Part shown: positions 42,905-51,606 of the stretch, one piece after another
How the letters are laid out: each line of letters begins with the position of its first letter
How positions within the stretch are numbered: position 1 is the stretch's first letter
Assembly (NCBI GenBank): GCA_963825305.1
Contig: CAWGTA010000008.1
Span: 992,001 to 1,056,000 of the forward strand
Direction: 5' to 3'
From: PSRJ01 sp963825305
Lineage (GTDB): Bacteria > Acidobacteriota > Terriglobia > Bryobacterales > Bryobacteraceae
Length of the DNA stretch: 64,000 nucleotides
Notes under the pieces: model-generated
The model's input: the letters and a program-made list of their open reading frames with translations, nothing else
Told to the model about the DNA's origin: nothing
Databases searched by the model: none
Program-made: the position numbers and the translations under genes

Positions 42905-43600
42905 TTAGAAAGGAAGAATACCCATCAGGACGCGCCAGAGAATGAAGGGGCGGCGCACGGCGTCGTTGACTACGCCTTTACCATCGATCTTGAGTTCCAT
43001 CTGGGCAATCTGATCGGAGTTGATGGTGTTGGCGGTACTGAGATCGACGGGTCGGACGATGCCGCGCACGGTAACCAACTGGTGCTCGGAGTTCACATCC
43101 ACCTCTTTGCTGGCCTCCACCACCAGATACCCGTTGGGCAAGACGTGTGTGACACGCGCGCTGAGAGTGGTGCTGAGTTGCGTGGAACGGCTGGTAGTGC
43201 CCTGCCCATTGAGCTGGCTTTGAGTCGCAACATTAGCCAGGTTGTTCAATGCCCCGGTGGGCTTCGTCACCCCTGCGGCTGCGGAGACGCTGCTGCTTAG
43301 TGTGGACTGGCGCTGAGTCTTGGTGACGCCCTGCACCACCGCGGACGCCTGTTCAATCACGAGGATGGTAATCAGGTCGTCCACCTGGCTGGCGCGCATA
43401 TCGCTTCCGAGATCGGTCAGCCGTGACGCAGGCGACCAGAGCGAGCCGACGGAGGCTTGCGAAGAGGCGGGCGCGCGGCTCAGCGCGTCCTTCACGTATT
43501 GATCGAGCGGGGAAGGCTGGACCACCTTCGGCTTCTTTTCCTTGGCGGGCAGGCAGCCGGCCGCGGCCAGAAAGAGCAGGGGGAGAAAGCGGAATCGCAT
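42905..43600 (-). CDS. flgH: flagellar L-ring lipoprotein FlgH
   Basis: ATG 43600 gives 231 residues with a lipobox LAAAGC. FlgH motifs include GSLWSPASRLTDLGSDMRASQVDDLITILVIEQASA and, near the end, VTVRGIVRPVDLSTANTINSDQIAQMELKIDGKG (both quoted in part only as AGCLP, DDLITILV, RGIVRPVD and NTINSDQIA). The protein forms the outer-membrane L ring. The longer open frame upstream overlaps flgA and has no family similarity. The flgA stop is 1 base away. Confidence 0.95.
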   Translation of the reverse strand: MRFRFLPLLFLAAAGCLPAKEKKPKVVQPSPLDQYVKDALSRAPASSQASVGSLWSPASRLTDLGSDMRASQVDDLITILVIEQASAVVQGVTKTQRQSTLSSSVSAAAGVTKPTGALNNLANVATQSQLNGQGTTSRSTQLSTTLSARVTHVLPNGYLVVEASKEVDVNSEHQLVTVRGIVRPVDLSTANTINSDQIAQMELKIDGKGVVNDAVRRPFILWRVLMGILPF

Positions 43601-43601
43601 A

Positions 43602-44520
43602 TCAGTTTCCCGGCGTGGCGCCAACATCGATGGAGGCCTTATCCTTGCCATCGACGCGGGCCTGAAAGATTCTGTTGCTGGAAGGGTTGCGGAGCACAAT
43701 CACCTCTCCGTGGCGTCCGTCGGCTTCGGAACGAGCGCGCAGTACGAGACGCATGGCGCCGCTGCGGACTTCCACATCCACCGGGTCGCCACGAGACACA
43801 TCCGGGGGCGCGGCTACCTGGCCGAGATGGACTTCCTTGCCCGCCGAAATGGTGCGGACCGCGACCTGGCCAGCGACGTCATCCAGGTTGCGCGCAATGT
43901 CGCCGGGCGCGGGGAATGCATTACTGTACTCCACGCGGATCATTTCGGGCAGAATCGGCTGACCGCGCTGGATGGTTTCCTTGGCAATCATGCGGGGCAG
44001 CTTTACGGACATCATGACTCTGGCCCAGATCGCGAAGCGGTGATCTTCGCCATAGACCACGTTGCCGCGCCAGATGGCCGCGGAGCGCTTCTCTGGAGTT
44101 GCGGGCACGCCCAGGTCCTCATAGCGGAATTCGATCCGGCCGCGGGGGACGAGATACATGCTCGTCTCCAGGATGTCGACTTGCGCCTCCGGATACGGCA
44201 GTGCCTTTTGCATGGCTTCCAGAAGGCGTCCGCGGTCGATGGGTTCCATGGTCCACTCGAAGCACAAGTCCGGGGGAGCGTCGATGTGCAAGGAGTTATT
44301 GCGGGCCAGGGCCGCGATCTCGAAGGAACGCAGCTCACGGTTGAGCTCCGGGCAAGGGCGCGGGTATGATCGGCATTTCGGGAGCCAGTTGCGCGAAGGC
44401 CGGCAACACGGAAGCCAAATCGCGAGCGGTGATCTGCTCGTGGTCCACCGCCACGCACGGAGCGGAGTCGGCCGCAAGCAGCGGAAAGACGGAGAGCAAA
44501 AAGACAATGAGTCGCGTCAT
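43602..44520 (-). pseudogene. flgA: flagellar P-ring assembly chaperone FlgA, interrupted by +1 frameshift
   Basis: ATG 44520 begins a signal peptide (LIVFLLSVFPLLAADS) and the FlgA N-terminal part (ITARDLASVLPAFAQLAPEM), which runs into a stop after 61 codons. The rest of FlgA continues in the +1 frame from about 44339 (ELRSFEIAALARNN through RGDPVDVEVRSGAMRLV). Removing one C from the pair at the junction (GCTCAACCGTGAG) restores one reading frame of about 305 residues. If the shift is real, P-ring assembly would be lost or inefficient. It lies between flgG and flgH. Confidence 0.88.
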
Positions 44521-44529
44521 TGTTTGATG

Positions 44530-45321
44530 TTATTGGTTGATGTTGTTGACTTGTTGATACATCTCGTCCGCGGCCTTGACTACTTTGGAATTGGCCTCGT
44601 ACGCGCGTTGCGCCTGAATCAAGTTAATGAATTCGTCCACGATGCTTACATTGGATTGCTCGGTATAGCCCTGCAGTAGAGTGCCCAGGCCTTCCTGGCC
44701 GCCGGGGTTAGCGAGCACGGGGCTGCCGGAGGCGTCCGTGGGCAGATAGAGATTGGTGCCGATGCTGTTCAAGCCGGACGGGTTTTGGAAACCGGCGAGC
44801 TGGATCTGGCCGGCCTGCGCCGCGGCAACCTGGTTCGGTTGCGTGTAACTCACGGTTCCATCCTGGGCGATCGTGATCGATTGGGCGCTCTGCGGAATCA
44901 CGATGGCGGGCTCAAGGGGATTGCCGTCCAGCGTCACCATGTTGCCGTTCTTGTCGATGTGAAACGAGCCGTCGCGAGTGTAGGCCAGGCTGCCGTCGGG
45001 CTTTCGCACCTGGAAGAATCCGTTTCCCTGAATCACAACGTCCAGCGGATTACTGGTGCTGGTGAAACTTCCCTGCGTGAAGATGATTTCGTTGGAAGCG
45101 GCGCGCGTGCCCAGGCCGAGCTGCAAACCCGTCGGCACGATGGTCTGCTGTCCCGCCGCGGCTCCGGGCTGCACCATGCTCTGATAGAGCAGGTCCTGGA
45201 ACTGCGCGCGGCGCGACTTATAACCGGTCGTGTTGGCGTTGGACAGGTTGTTGGCGATATTGTCGACGTTGAGTTGCTGGGCCGTCATGCCGCTGGCGGC
45301 GCTGTAGAGGGCGCGGATCAT
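44530..45321 (-). CDS. flgG: flagellar distal rod protein FlgG
   Basis: The 263-residue protein has the rod/hook N-terminal signature (LYSAASGMTAQQLNVDNIANNLSNANTTGYKSRRAQFQDL, here shortened to NNLSNANTTGYKSRR) and the C-terminal helix QRAYEANSKVVKAADEM. It has the full usual length. The start codon overlaps the stop of an uncharacterised gene (45318-45908) by four bases. It forms the distal rod, and is intact. Confidence 0.96.
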   Translation of the reverse strand: MIRALYSAASGMTAQQLNVDNIANNLSNANTTGYKSRRAQFQDLLYQSMVQPGAAAGQQTIVPTGLQLGLGTRAASNEIIFTQGSFTSTSNPLDVVIQGNGFFQVRKPDGSLAYTRDGSFHIDKNGNMVTLDGNPLEPAIVIPQSAQSITIAQDGTVSYTQPNQVAAAQAGQIQLAGFQNPSGLNSIGTNLYLPTDASGSPVLANPGGQEGLGTLLQGYTEQSNVSIVDEFINLIQAQRAYEANSKVVKAADEMYQQVNNINQ

Positions 45322-45908
45322 GCCTGTTCTCCATCCGTTAGGTTTTTGAGTAATGAGTCAATGTAAGACTGCGGATATCCGTGGTTGAAAATGTTCGCGA
45401 TCAACCCTGCGTTGACTGTGCGGCCGTCCGCGAACTGGATCAGCTCGTTGGGGGCCGACTGTTGAAAGGGTCCGCTGGTGAGGATGTCATTCTTCTGGAC
45501 TACCGTGCCGCCAACCAGGGAAGCAACTTTTTCGGCAGTCGCCTGAGTGGCGAAATAGATCGGGTTGTAATTCCACTTTGCGCCGCCAGGTCCGGTGCCG
45601 CCCGGGTTATTCAGAAATGGCTGGGAGCCGAAGACGGATTCCATCGAGGGTTTGGCCGCCACGGCAAGATCCGGCGTGGTGGAATTCTGCTGAGCCGGAG
45701 TTGTCGTCGTCGTACTCGGCGTTGCCGGTGTCGAGCTTGGCGTCGCCGGTGTCGGGCTGAAGAGCGCGTGCAAATCCGGCTTGGACTGCTCGTCTACCAG
45801 CACATCGCCGAAAGGAGTGTGAACCAGTGTTTTACTGGAGGCCGCGGTTTGGCTGGAATCCGGCGCGGCTGCGGGTACACTTGCAGATGTCGATACGTTA
45901 GCGATCAT
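45318..45908 (-). CDS. uncharacterised protein encoded between flgF and flgG
   Basis: The 196-residue product has no signal peptide. Residues about 1-47 form a short folded or helical part, about 48-80 a Thr/Pro/Ser-rich linker (STPATPSTTTTTPAQ), and residues 95-190 a compact region (YNPIYFATQATAEKVASLVGG; QFADGRTVNAGLIANIFNHGYP; IDSLLKNL). It is coupled to flgG by a four-base overlap and lies 8 bases after flgF, so it is an authentic member of the rod operon. It might act as a chaperone, a rod accessory or a regulator. No known family was recognised. Confidence 0.75.
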   Translation of the reverse strand: MIANVSTSASVPAAAPDSSQTAASSKTLVHTPFGDVLVDEQSKPDLHALFSPTPATPSSTPATPSTTTTTPAQQNSTTPDLAVAAKPSMESVFGSQPFLNNPGGTGPGGAKWNYNPIYFATQATAEKVASLVGGTVVQKNDILTSGPFQQSAPNELIQFADGRTVNAGLIANIFNHGYPQSYIDSLLKNLTDGEQA

Positions 45909-45916
45909 GGCTTCTC

Positions 45917-46663
45917 CTAGGTCGGGATGCGAGCGACTTCCTCAAGTGCTTTTTGGTTCATGTTCGCGTTGAGAGTAACCGCTTTCTGAAGCATTTCGAA
46001 CTGCCGCATCATGCCGACCAGGCGCATGGCAGCCTCCGGGACCACCACATTCGAGCCTTCCGTCTTGCCCTGCAGCACTTCCACACTCGTGGCGGGTTCC
46101 GGTTTGTTCTTGAGGTCCGTATTCTGGAAGCAGGCGCCGGTCATTTTCTTGAGTGAGTCAGTCGATTTGAAATCCACGATTTCGATCTGGCCCACGATCT
46201 GGCCCTCCTGGCTAACCGTGCCGTCCTTCGCGATGTCGATGGATTTACCAGCGGCTATCTGAATGGTGCTTCCTCCTTGACTCCGCAGCGTATAACCCTC
46301 ACCGGTGATCAGCTCACCCGCCGGCGATACTCGCAGGCTGCCGTTGCGCGTGTACACTGCGCCGCCAGGACCGTTAACCGCTAAAAACCCGTGGCCCGAG
46401 AGCGCGATGTCGAGCGGACTTCCGGTGGTCTGCAAGGTTCCCTGGCTGAAGTCGGTCCATTGCTTGTTGATTACGGGCAAGGTAGCGAGACGGTCGCCGG
46501 TTTCGGTGGGGTCGTCGGCGTTGGACGAGGTGAACAATCCGTAGAACTCGCGGTCGCTCTTAAAACCGGCGGTACCGGCGTTGGCCAGGTTATTGGCTAG
46601 AAGCGAAAGCGAATCCATGCGGGTTTGCAATCCACTCGCGGCTGCTACTGAAAGAGGATCCAT
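45917..46663 (-). CDS. flgF: flagellar proximal rod protein FlgF
   Basis: ATG 46663 (MDPLSVAAASGLQTRMDSL) begins the conserved rod N-terminus with NNLANAGTAGFKSDREF. The protein has 248 residues, and the C-terminal helix is MLQKAVTLNANMNQKALEEV. The longer open frame adds 19 residues with no similarity. It is the first gene of the minus arm, so its promoter must lie in the 216-base divergent region before fliK. Confidence 0.93.
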   Translation of the reverse strand: MDPLSVAAASGLQTRMDSLSLLANNLANAGTAGFKSDREFYGLFTSSNADDPTETGDRLATLPVINKQWTDFSQGTLQTTGSPLDIALSGHGFLAVNGPGGAVYTRNGSLRVSPAGELITGEGYTLRSQGGSTIQIAAGKSIDIAKDGTVSQEGQIVGQIEIVDFKSTDSLKKMTGACFQNTDLKNKPEPATSVEVLQGKTEGSNVVVPEAAMRLVGMMRQFEMLQKAVTLNANMNQKALEEVARIPT

Positions 46664-46737
46664 AAAATACCTGAGTCGAGCGGGCGGTGCTCGCGAGGAA
46701 TGAAGCAAGTGGCGGTCCAAAGAAATGTTCGAACGAA

Positions 46738-46826
46738 TTGACGAAATGTCCCAATGAATCGCCGATAAGAGGGACGAGAAGCCCCGGTTTCCGTCAACAC
46801 TTTGACAACCGTGGTTGACTCGTCAA
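46738..46826 (+). promoter_or_regulatory. divergent flagellar promoter region: sigma-28-like site and TTGAC/GTCAA half-sites
   Basis: GCCGATAA at 46761-46768 matches the FliA -10 consensus exactly, with GAAA at 46743-46746 upstream (14-base spacer). Five TTGAC or GTCAA half-sites occur in 90 bases: 46738, 46793, 46802, 46815 and 46822. The last two form TTGACTCGTCAA. They could be operators of a regulator of both arms. The fliA gene is the last-but-two gene of the plus arm. Confidence 0.45.
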
Positions 46827-46879
46827 AAGCGCAACAGGCTATCGCTTCGTTCATCTCGTTGAATTGAGAAGCACTGGGT

Positions 46880-48728
46880 TTGGCTTTCGATCTGCATTTG
46901 CCGGGAGCCGTGAGCCCAACTGCCGTTCTCCACGGCCTTAACGCAACTGCCGGCGACCCCCAGGTCCTCTTCGCTCCGGATCCGGGGCCGTCGCCGGACG
47001 CAGGCGCTTTCGGAGAGCAGTTGCGGAATGCCTCCGCAGTATCACTGCTTCCCGGTTTGTCGAATGCCCCTCGGGTTCTCAATGGCGCGAGCGGAACCGG
47101 AATCATCCAGAAGAAAGACGCGGGGTATACAGGTCTCAACGGCTTTTACCTTCCGGTGATGCCGACGCCAAAGGTAAACCAGGTTGTGCTGCCGCTTAAC
47201 TTCGCTCTGCCGGCCGATGGGCCGGAAGAACAACCGCTTGCTGGTGCGCCGCCGGAAAGTTCGCAGATCGAACCCGCAGCACCTATGCCGATCATGTTGC
47301 CCATCCGGCAACAGCAATCCCAGACGACGGAAACGGCTTCGCTCCCGCAAGCGCCAAGTTTGCCGCCCGCCACGCCGCTTGCTCCGCAGCCAGTAATCAC
47401 CAAGGGCAACGACCGCTCCCTAATGGTCGCGGCTCCGTACGGCGCCGTCACGTTATCGAAAAGCCCCCATACTGAGCCGCGACCAAAGGAAGCGGTCGCG
47501 GAACCTGGTGCCCCGGCCCCTCCCCCGCCGCAGCCGTCCGAGCCAGAAATTGTCACTCAACCAGCCGGTTCCCAGCCAGACGATCCCGCGCCGCTAACGG
47601 TCGTCAGTCAACAAACGCCGCCGCCTGCACTGCCCGTTATGGCAGCTCCAGAGACTCCCGTGTCCGCCGCCGTGACTCCGCCGCCACCGCCCCAAATCGA
47701 CAACGCGCCGGTTCGGCCTTTGACCGGCAACCTACTCCGCTCTCGTGCCACCACCGGCCCGAAGGACCAGGGTCAGGAAATGAGTCAGCCACCAGCGATC
47801 CCGTTGCCGGCCGCGATCGCTCCGTCCGGCGCCGCTTCGTTCTTCCCTTCCGATCACGCCGTCCAATCCCGTCCAGCCGGAGGCGCAGCCGGCTTCCAAT
47901 GTGTCGCCGTCCAATTCGCGGCCGCCGCAGGCTACCGTCCCAGATCCCCAGCCGCCCCAGACGCAGCCGGCCGCGATCCCACAGGTCGTGAGTGCGCCCG
48001 CGCCACAACCCGCCCCGGTAGAGTTGACGTTTGCCGTGAAGGTCACGCCGCAAGAGAGCTCTACCCAGGTTGCGCCGGTGAAGGACTCGCGCCGGGCAGA
48101 GGACGATGGACCATTGCCGGACGGGGCTCCACAACACGAGACCGCACACGCAACTCCTCTTCCGGCCGCTACGCCGCCAGTGGTGGAGAACACCGCCGTT
48201 CCGCCCGCGGTTTCCGTTCCGCAGGCGCACAGGGCACCCCCTTTGCAGCACGCCGATTCCGCGGAAGTGGCGCAGATGACCGCGACGCCCGAAGCCAAGC
48301 CGCCCCAAGCGGTGAAGCAGCTCTCCATACAAGTAGGCCAGGGGCAGCAGGAGAAAGTGGAACTGCGGGTGGTGGAGCGGTCGGGAGAATTGCAGGTCGC
48401 GGTCCGCGCCGCGAATCCCGAATTGGCTCAGGGCTTGCGCCAGGGGCTCTCCGACCTGGTGGGGCAACTGGAACAGAGCGGCTATCACGCCGATGCGTGG
48501 CGGCCGGGCGCTACCGCCGGTACGGCGCCGGCAGCCGCCGAAAAGCCGCAAACACAAGCCGGCCCGCAAAGTAATAACCAGCAGTCTCAGTCCGGCTGGT
48601 CACAGCAGGATCGCCAGCAGGGAAATCATAACCCATCCCGCCGTCCGCAATGGGTCGAGGAGTTGGAAACGACTTCCGCGGGCAGCGGCGAACGCATCGC
48701 AGGAGAAACCTATGGCATCACCCGTTAA
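46880..48728 (+). pseudogene. fliK: flagellar hook-length control protein FliK-like, interrupted by +1 frameshift
   Basis: The N-terminal part from TTG 46880 is a Pro/Ala/Gln-rich linker typical of FliK. The C-terminal part, in the +1 frame and open from before 47901, is the FliK export-switch domain (SIQVGQGQQEKVELRVVERSGELQVAVRAA). The shift falls around 47830-47850, where both frames are Pro-rich, so it cannot be placed exactly. A MITE-like element (47412-47496) is read in frame inside the linker. Hook length and substrate switching would fail if the shift is real. flgD starts within its last codons. Confidence 0.78.
47412..47496. mobile_element. MITE-like element C3 (85 bp) read in frame inside fliK
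   Basis: ACCGCTCCCTAATGGTCGCG at the left continues GCTCCGTA; the right end (47470-47496) is its inverted form with a few differences (TACTGAGCCGCGACC to AGCGGT). CG flanks both ends, so 85 bp plus a 2-bp duplication would total 87 bp, keeping the reading frame. The encoded stretch reads RSLMVAAPYGAVTLSK and onward without a stop. Confidence 0.8.
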
Positions 48729-49044
48729 CGCGCTCTCAAGTTTGATCAACTCCGGCACCACATCTCAAACGACGGGCACTGCTGCCCCGGCTCCCACGGA
48801 GCAGATGTTCCTGCAACTACTGGTGGCACAAATGAAGAATCAGGATCCCACAAACCCGTCGGACCCCACGCAATTCGTGACGCAGCTGGCACAGTTCAGC
48901 CAACTCGAGCAGGTCATCGGCATTCGCAGCGACATCGAAAGTGCTCAAGCCGCGAGCAAAGCCGCGGGCCAGGCGGCGAACCAGAGTACCAGCCAGACGG
49001 CAAACCAGAATACCGACCAGAAGACGACCACAACCAAAAATTAA
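48712..49044 (+). CDS. flgD: hook-cap assembly protein FlgD (short form)
   Basis: ATG 48712, inside the last codons of fliK, gives 110 residues. It holds the conserved FlgD N-terminal motif EQMFLQLLVAQMKNQDPTNPSDPTQFVTQLAQFSQLEQ (identified by FLQLLVAQMKNQDP). It then ends in a Gln/Asn/Thr/Lys-rich tail; the Ig-like and tudor-like domains of longer FlgD proteins are missing. FlgD caps the growing hook. Short forms with only this domain are known in other phyla, so it may be functional. Confidence 0.9.
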   Translation: MASPVNALSSLINSGTTSQTTGTAAPAPTEQMFLQLLVAQMKNQDPTNPSDPTQFVTQLAQFSQLEQVIGIRSDIESAQAASKAAGQAANQSTSQTANQNTDQKTTTTKN

Positions 49045-49062
49045 AACCAAAGGACGAATATC

Positions 49063-50307
49063 ATGTTTAGTTCATTTTCTACAGCACTTTCTGGACTCAA
49101 TGCCAACTCAACCGCAATCGATATCATCGGCAATAATCTTGCGAATTTGAATACCACTGGATTCAAGGCCGACGGCGTTCAATTTTCCGACCTGATGAGC
49201 CAGCAGCTAGGAGCGACCGCCGCGAGTGCCGTTGGATTGGGAGTCTCTCCGGCCCAGTCCGTGATGCAGTTCCAGCAGGGTTCCATCCAACAGACGGGTG
49301 GCGCCCTGGATGCTGCGATTAGCGGCAACGGCTTGTTTGTGGTCCGCGACAATACTGGCCAGCAGCTTTACACGCGCGCTGGAAACTTCACTCTGGGCGC
49401 TGACGGCAGTCTTTTGACCGCGACCGGGGAGCACGTGCAAGGTTGGCTTGCCACGGCCGGAGTAGTGAACTTAACCGCGCCGGTGGGCAATATCTCCATT
49501 CCACTAACTGGTGTTGTGCCGGCTAAAGCCACGACTATGATTTCGGTCAACGCTAACCTGAACTCTGCGGCCGCCGCCGGCGCAGCGTCGGGCAATTTTT
49601 CCACTCCCGTACAGGTGGTGGACTCCCAGGGCGGCACGCACACTCTGACATTCTCGTTCACAAATACCGGCGTGAACAAGTGGAGTTACACGGTCACCAT
49701 CCCGGCTGCGGACCTGACCGCCGGCGGTGCGACCAATCTGGCTACCGGCAATCTGGTATTTAATGGCGCGGGCCAACTGACCACCCCGGCCGCTGGCGCA
49801 CCCGTTGCGGTCAACATCGCCGGCCTGGCCGATGGCGCCAACAACCTGGCCATGAACTGGAACCTCTACGACGCGTCGAACAACGGCCTTCTCACGCAAT
49901 TCGCACAAACCTCGGGCGTGGCGGCGACCAACCAGGACGGGCTCACGGCCGGCCAGATCGTCAACATCAACATGGGCACGAACGGGATACTTCTCGCCAA
50001 CTACTCCAACGGCCAGCAACTTGCCGTGGCGCAATTGGCATTGGCCAACATTCAGAACCCGGAAACCCTGGTTTCGGTCGGCGACAACGATCTAAAGGCC
50101 ACCGCCGACACAGCTACGCCTGCCATTGGAACCGCGCAAAGCGGAGGCCGCGGACAGGTGGTGGGCGGCGCGCTGGAAGGTTCAACCGTGGACATCGCCC
50201 AGGAATTCACCATGCTCATTTCGGCTCAGCGCAGCTATGAGGCGAACGGCAAAGTCATCACCACCAGCGATCAGATGCTGCAAACTCTCATCGCGCTCAA
50301 GCAGTAA
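49063..50307 (+). CDS. flgE: flagellar hook protein FlgE
   Basis: The 414-residue protein has the rod/hook N-terminus (STALSGLNANSTAIDIIGNNLANLNTTGFK), FlgE middle domains rich in Ala, Gly and Thr, and the C-terminal helix QRSYEANGKVITTSDQMLQTLIALK. The length is normal for FlgE with two surface domains. It is exported by the type III gate encoded just downstream and polymerises on the FlgD cap. Its start is 18 bases after flgD. Confidence 0.95.
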   Translation: MFSSFSTALSGLNANSTAIDIIGNNLANLNTTGFKADGVQFSDLMSQQLGATAASAVGLGVSPAQSVMQFQQGSIQQTGGALDAAISGNGLFVVRDNTGQQLYTRAGNFTLGADGSLLTATGEHVQGWLATAGVVNLTAPVGNISIPLTGVVPAKATTMISVNANLNSAAAAGAASGNFSTPVQVVDSQGGTHTLTFSFTNTGVNKWSYTVTIPAADLTAGGATNLATGNLVFNGAGQLTTPAAGAPVAVNIAGLADGANNLAMNWNLYDASNNGLLTQFAQTSGVAATNQDGLTAGQIVNINMGTNGILLANYSNGQQLAVAQLALANIQNPETLVSVGDNDLKATADTATPAIGTAQSGGRGQVVGGALEGSTVDIAQEFTMLISAQRSYEANGKVITTSDQMLQTLIALKQ

Positions 50308-50315
50308 GGTTCGCG

Positions 50316-50603
50316 ATGGAGTCCATGCAACAAGCGCTTAGCGTTCTGCTGGTGCTCGCGCTGCTGGGAGGAACCCTGTGGTGGTTGCGCCGCAGGGGTA
50401 TGGCCCAGTTCGCGTTTAAGGGCGCAGTGGGGGGCAGGCGGAAATCCATCCAGGTGATCGAGCGGCTGGCACTCACTCCCCAGCACTCGCTTCACCTGGT
50501 GAAGGTGGAGCGCCGCACGATGCTGATCGCAGCGTCGCCCGCCGGCTGCTCCATTCTCGAAGGCTTTACCGAACCGGTCGACGAAAGGATCGAAACGCGA
50601 TGA
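50316..50603 (+). CDS. fliO: FliO-like export gate membrane protein
   Basis: The 95-residue protein has one N-terminal transmembrane helix (ALSVLLVLALLGGTLWWL), followed by a basic turn and a small cytoplasmic domain with VIERLALTPQHSLHLVKVERRTMLI, the usual FliO pattern. FliO helps assemble the FliP ring. It overlaps fliP by four bases (ATGA). Sequence identity in this family is low, so position supports the call. Confidence 0.83.
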   Translation: MESMQQALSVLLVLALLGGTLWWLRRRGMAQFAFKGAVGGRRKSIQVIERLALTPQHSLHLVKVERRTMLIAASPAGCSILEGFTEPVDERIETR

Positions 50604-51340
50604 TCCGCATTGCCGGCCGGTTGTTCCTGGCTCTGGCGGCAGCCCCCTTGTTCGCCGCGCCCGCGCCAACGACGTCGGTGATGGGCATCAATCTGGGTAA
50701 GGGCGGAGAGACCGTCAGTCTGCCGATGCAGATCATCATTTTGATGACGCTGCTGACGCTGCTGCCCGCGGTGGTGATGTCCATCACGCCGTTCCTGCGC
50801 ATCGCCATCGTGCTGCATTTTCTGCGGCAGGCGCTGGGGACGCAGTCCACTCCTTCCAACCAGGTGCTGGTGGGGATGGCGCTGTTCCTGACGATGCTGG
50901 TAATCCAGCCGGTGGCCATGGACATGTATCACCAGGGATGGGAGCCGCTGCAGAACAACCAGATGACCTCGGCGCAGGCCTTCGACGCCGGCGCGAAACC
51001 GCTCAAGGCGTTCCTGCTGCGCTTCGCGCGCGAAAAGGACGTCAAGCTATTCCTGGAAATGTCTCACTCCCCCGCGCCGCGCACGCCCGCCGACTTGACG
51101 CTGAACGTGCTCATTCCGGCCTACATCATTTCCGAGTTGAAAGCGGGATTTCAAATCGGCGCCGTCCTGTTCCTTCCATTTCTGATCATCGACCTCGTGG
51201 TGGCTTCGGTAACGCTCTCGATCGGCATGGTGCAATTGCCGCCGGTGATGATTTCCGCGCCGTTCAAGATCTTGCTGTTCGTGCTGGCCGACGGGTGGAA
51301 CCTGGTGCTCGGCTCGCTCATGAAGGGATTCTACGCATGA
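50600..51340 (+). CDS. fliP: flagellar type III export protein FliP
   Basis: The 246-residue protein has a signal peptide-like first helix, then LMTLLTLLPAVVMSITPFLRIAIVLHFLRQALG and the conserved central and C-terminal helices (PSNQVLVGMALFLTMLV; IPAYIISELKAGFQIG; PFLIIDLVVASVTLSIGMVQLPPVMISAPFK, identified by LPPVMISAPFK). FliP forms the core pore with FliQ and FliR. Full length and intact. It overlaps fliQ by four bases. Confidence 0.96.
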   Translation: MIRIAGRLFLALAAAPLFAAPAPTTSVMGINLGKGGETVSLPMQIIILMTLLTLLPAVVMSITPFLRIAIVLHFLRQALGTQSTPSNQVLVGMALFLTMLVIQPVAMDMYHQGWEPLQNNQMTSAQAFDAGAKPLKAFLLRFAREKDVKLFLEMSHSPAPRTPADLTLNVLIPAYIISELKAGFQIGAVLFLPFLIIDLVVASVTLSIGMVQLPPVMISAPFKILLFVLADGWNLVLGSLMKGFYA

Positions 51341-51606
51341 CGACGGATTCCGTAATTCCCATTCTGCGGCAGGCCCTGATGATGGCCTTCTGGTTAAGCG
51401 CGCCGCTGTTGGCGGTGGGCTTCGTCGCCGGAATCGTGGTGAGCCTGGTCCAGATCGTGACCTCCATCCAGGACACCGGATTCAGTACCATCCCCCGCCT
51501 GGGCGCATTTCTCGCGACGCTCCTGCTGGCGCTGCCGTGGATGCTGAACAAGATTACCAGCTACACCATCCTGCTACTGGGGGACCTGAGCCGCTATGGG
51601 CGGTGA
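51337..51606 (+). CDS. fliQ: flagellar type III export protein FliQ
   Basis: ATG 51337 gives 89 residues with two transmembrane helices and the FliQ pattern LRQALMMAFWLSAPLLAVGFVAGIVVSLVQIVTSIQD (recognised by GFVAGIVVSLVQ and TSIQD). The usual family length is about 89 residues. FliQ joins FliP and FliR in the export gate. Its 3' end overlaps the fliR start by 11 bases. Confidence 0.95.
   Translation: MTTDSVIPILRQALMMAFWLSAPLLAVGFVAGIVVSLVQIVTSIQDTGFSTIPRLGAFLATLLLALPWMLNKITSYTILLLGDLSRYGR

Noticed and set aside
47412..47850. The MITE-like element as cause of the fliK frameshift
   Set aside because: After the element the original frame remains open and linker-like to about 47830 while the other frame has a stop near 47600, so the shift lies later.
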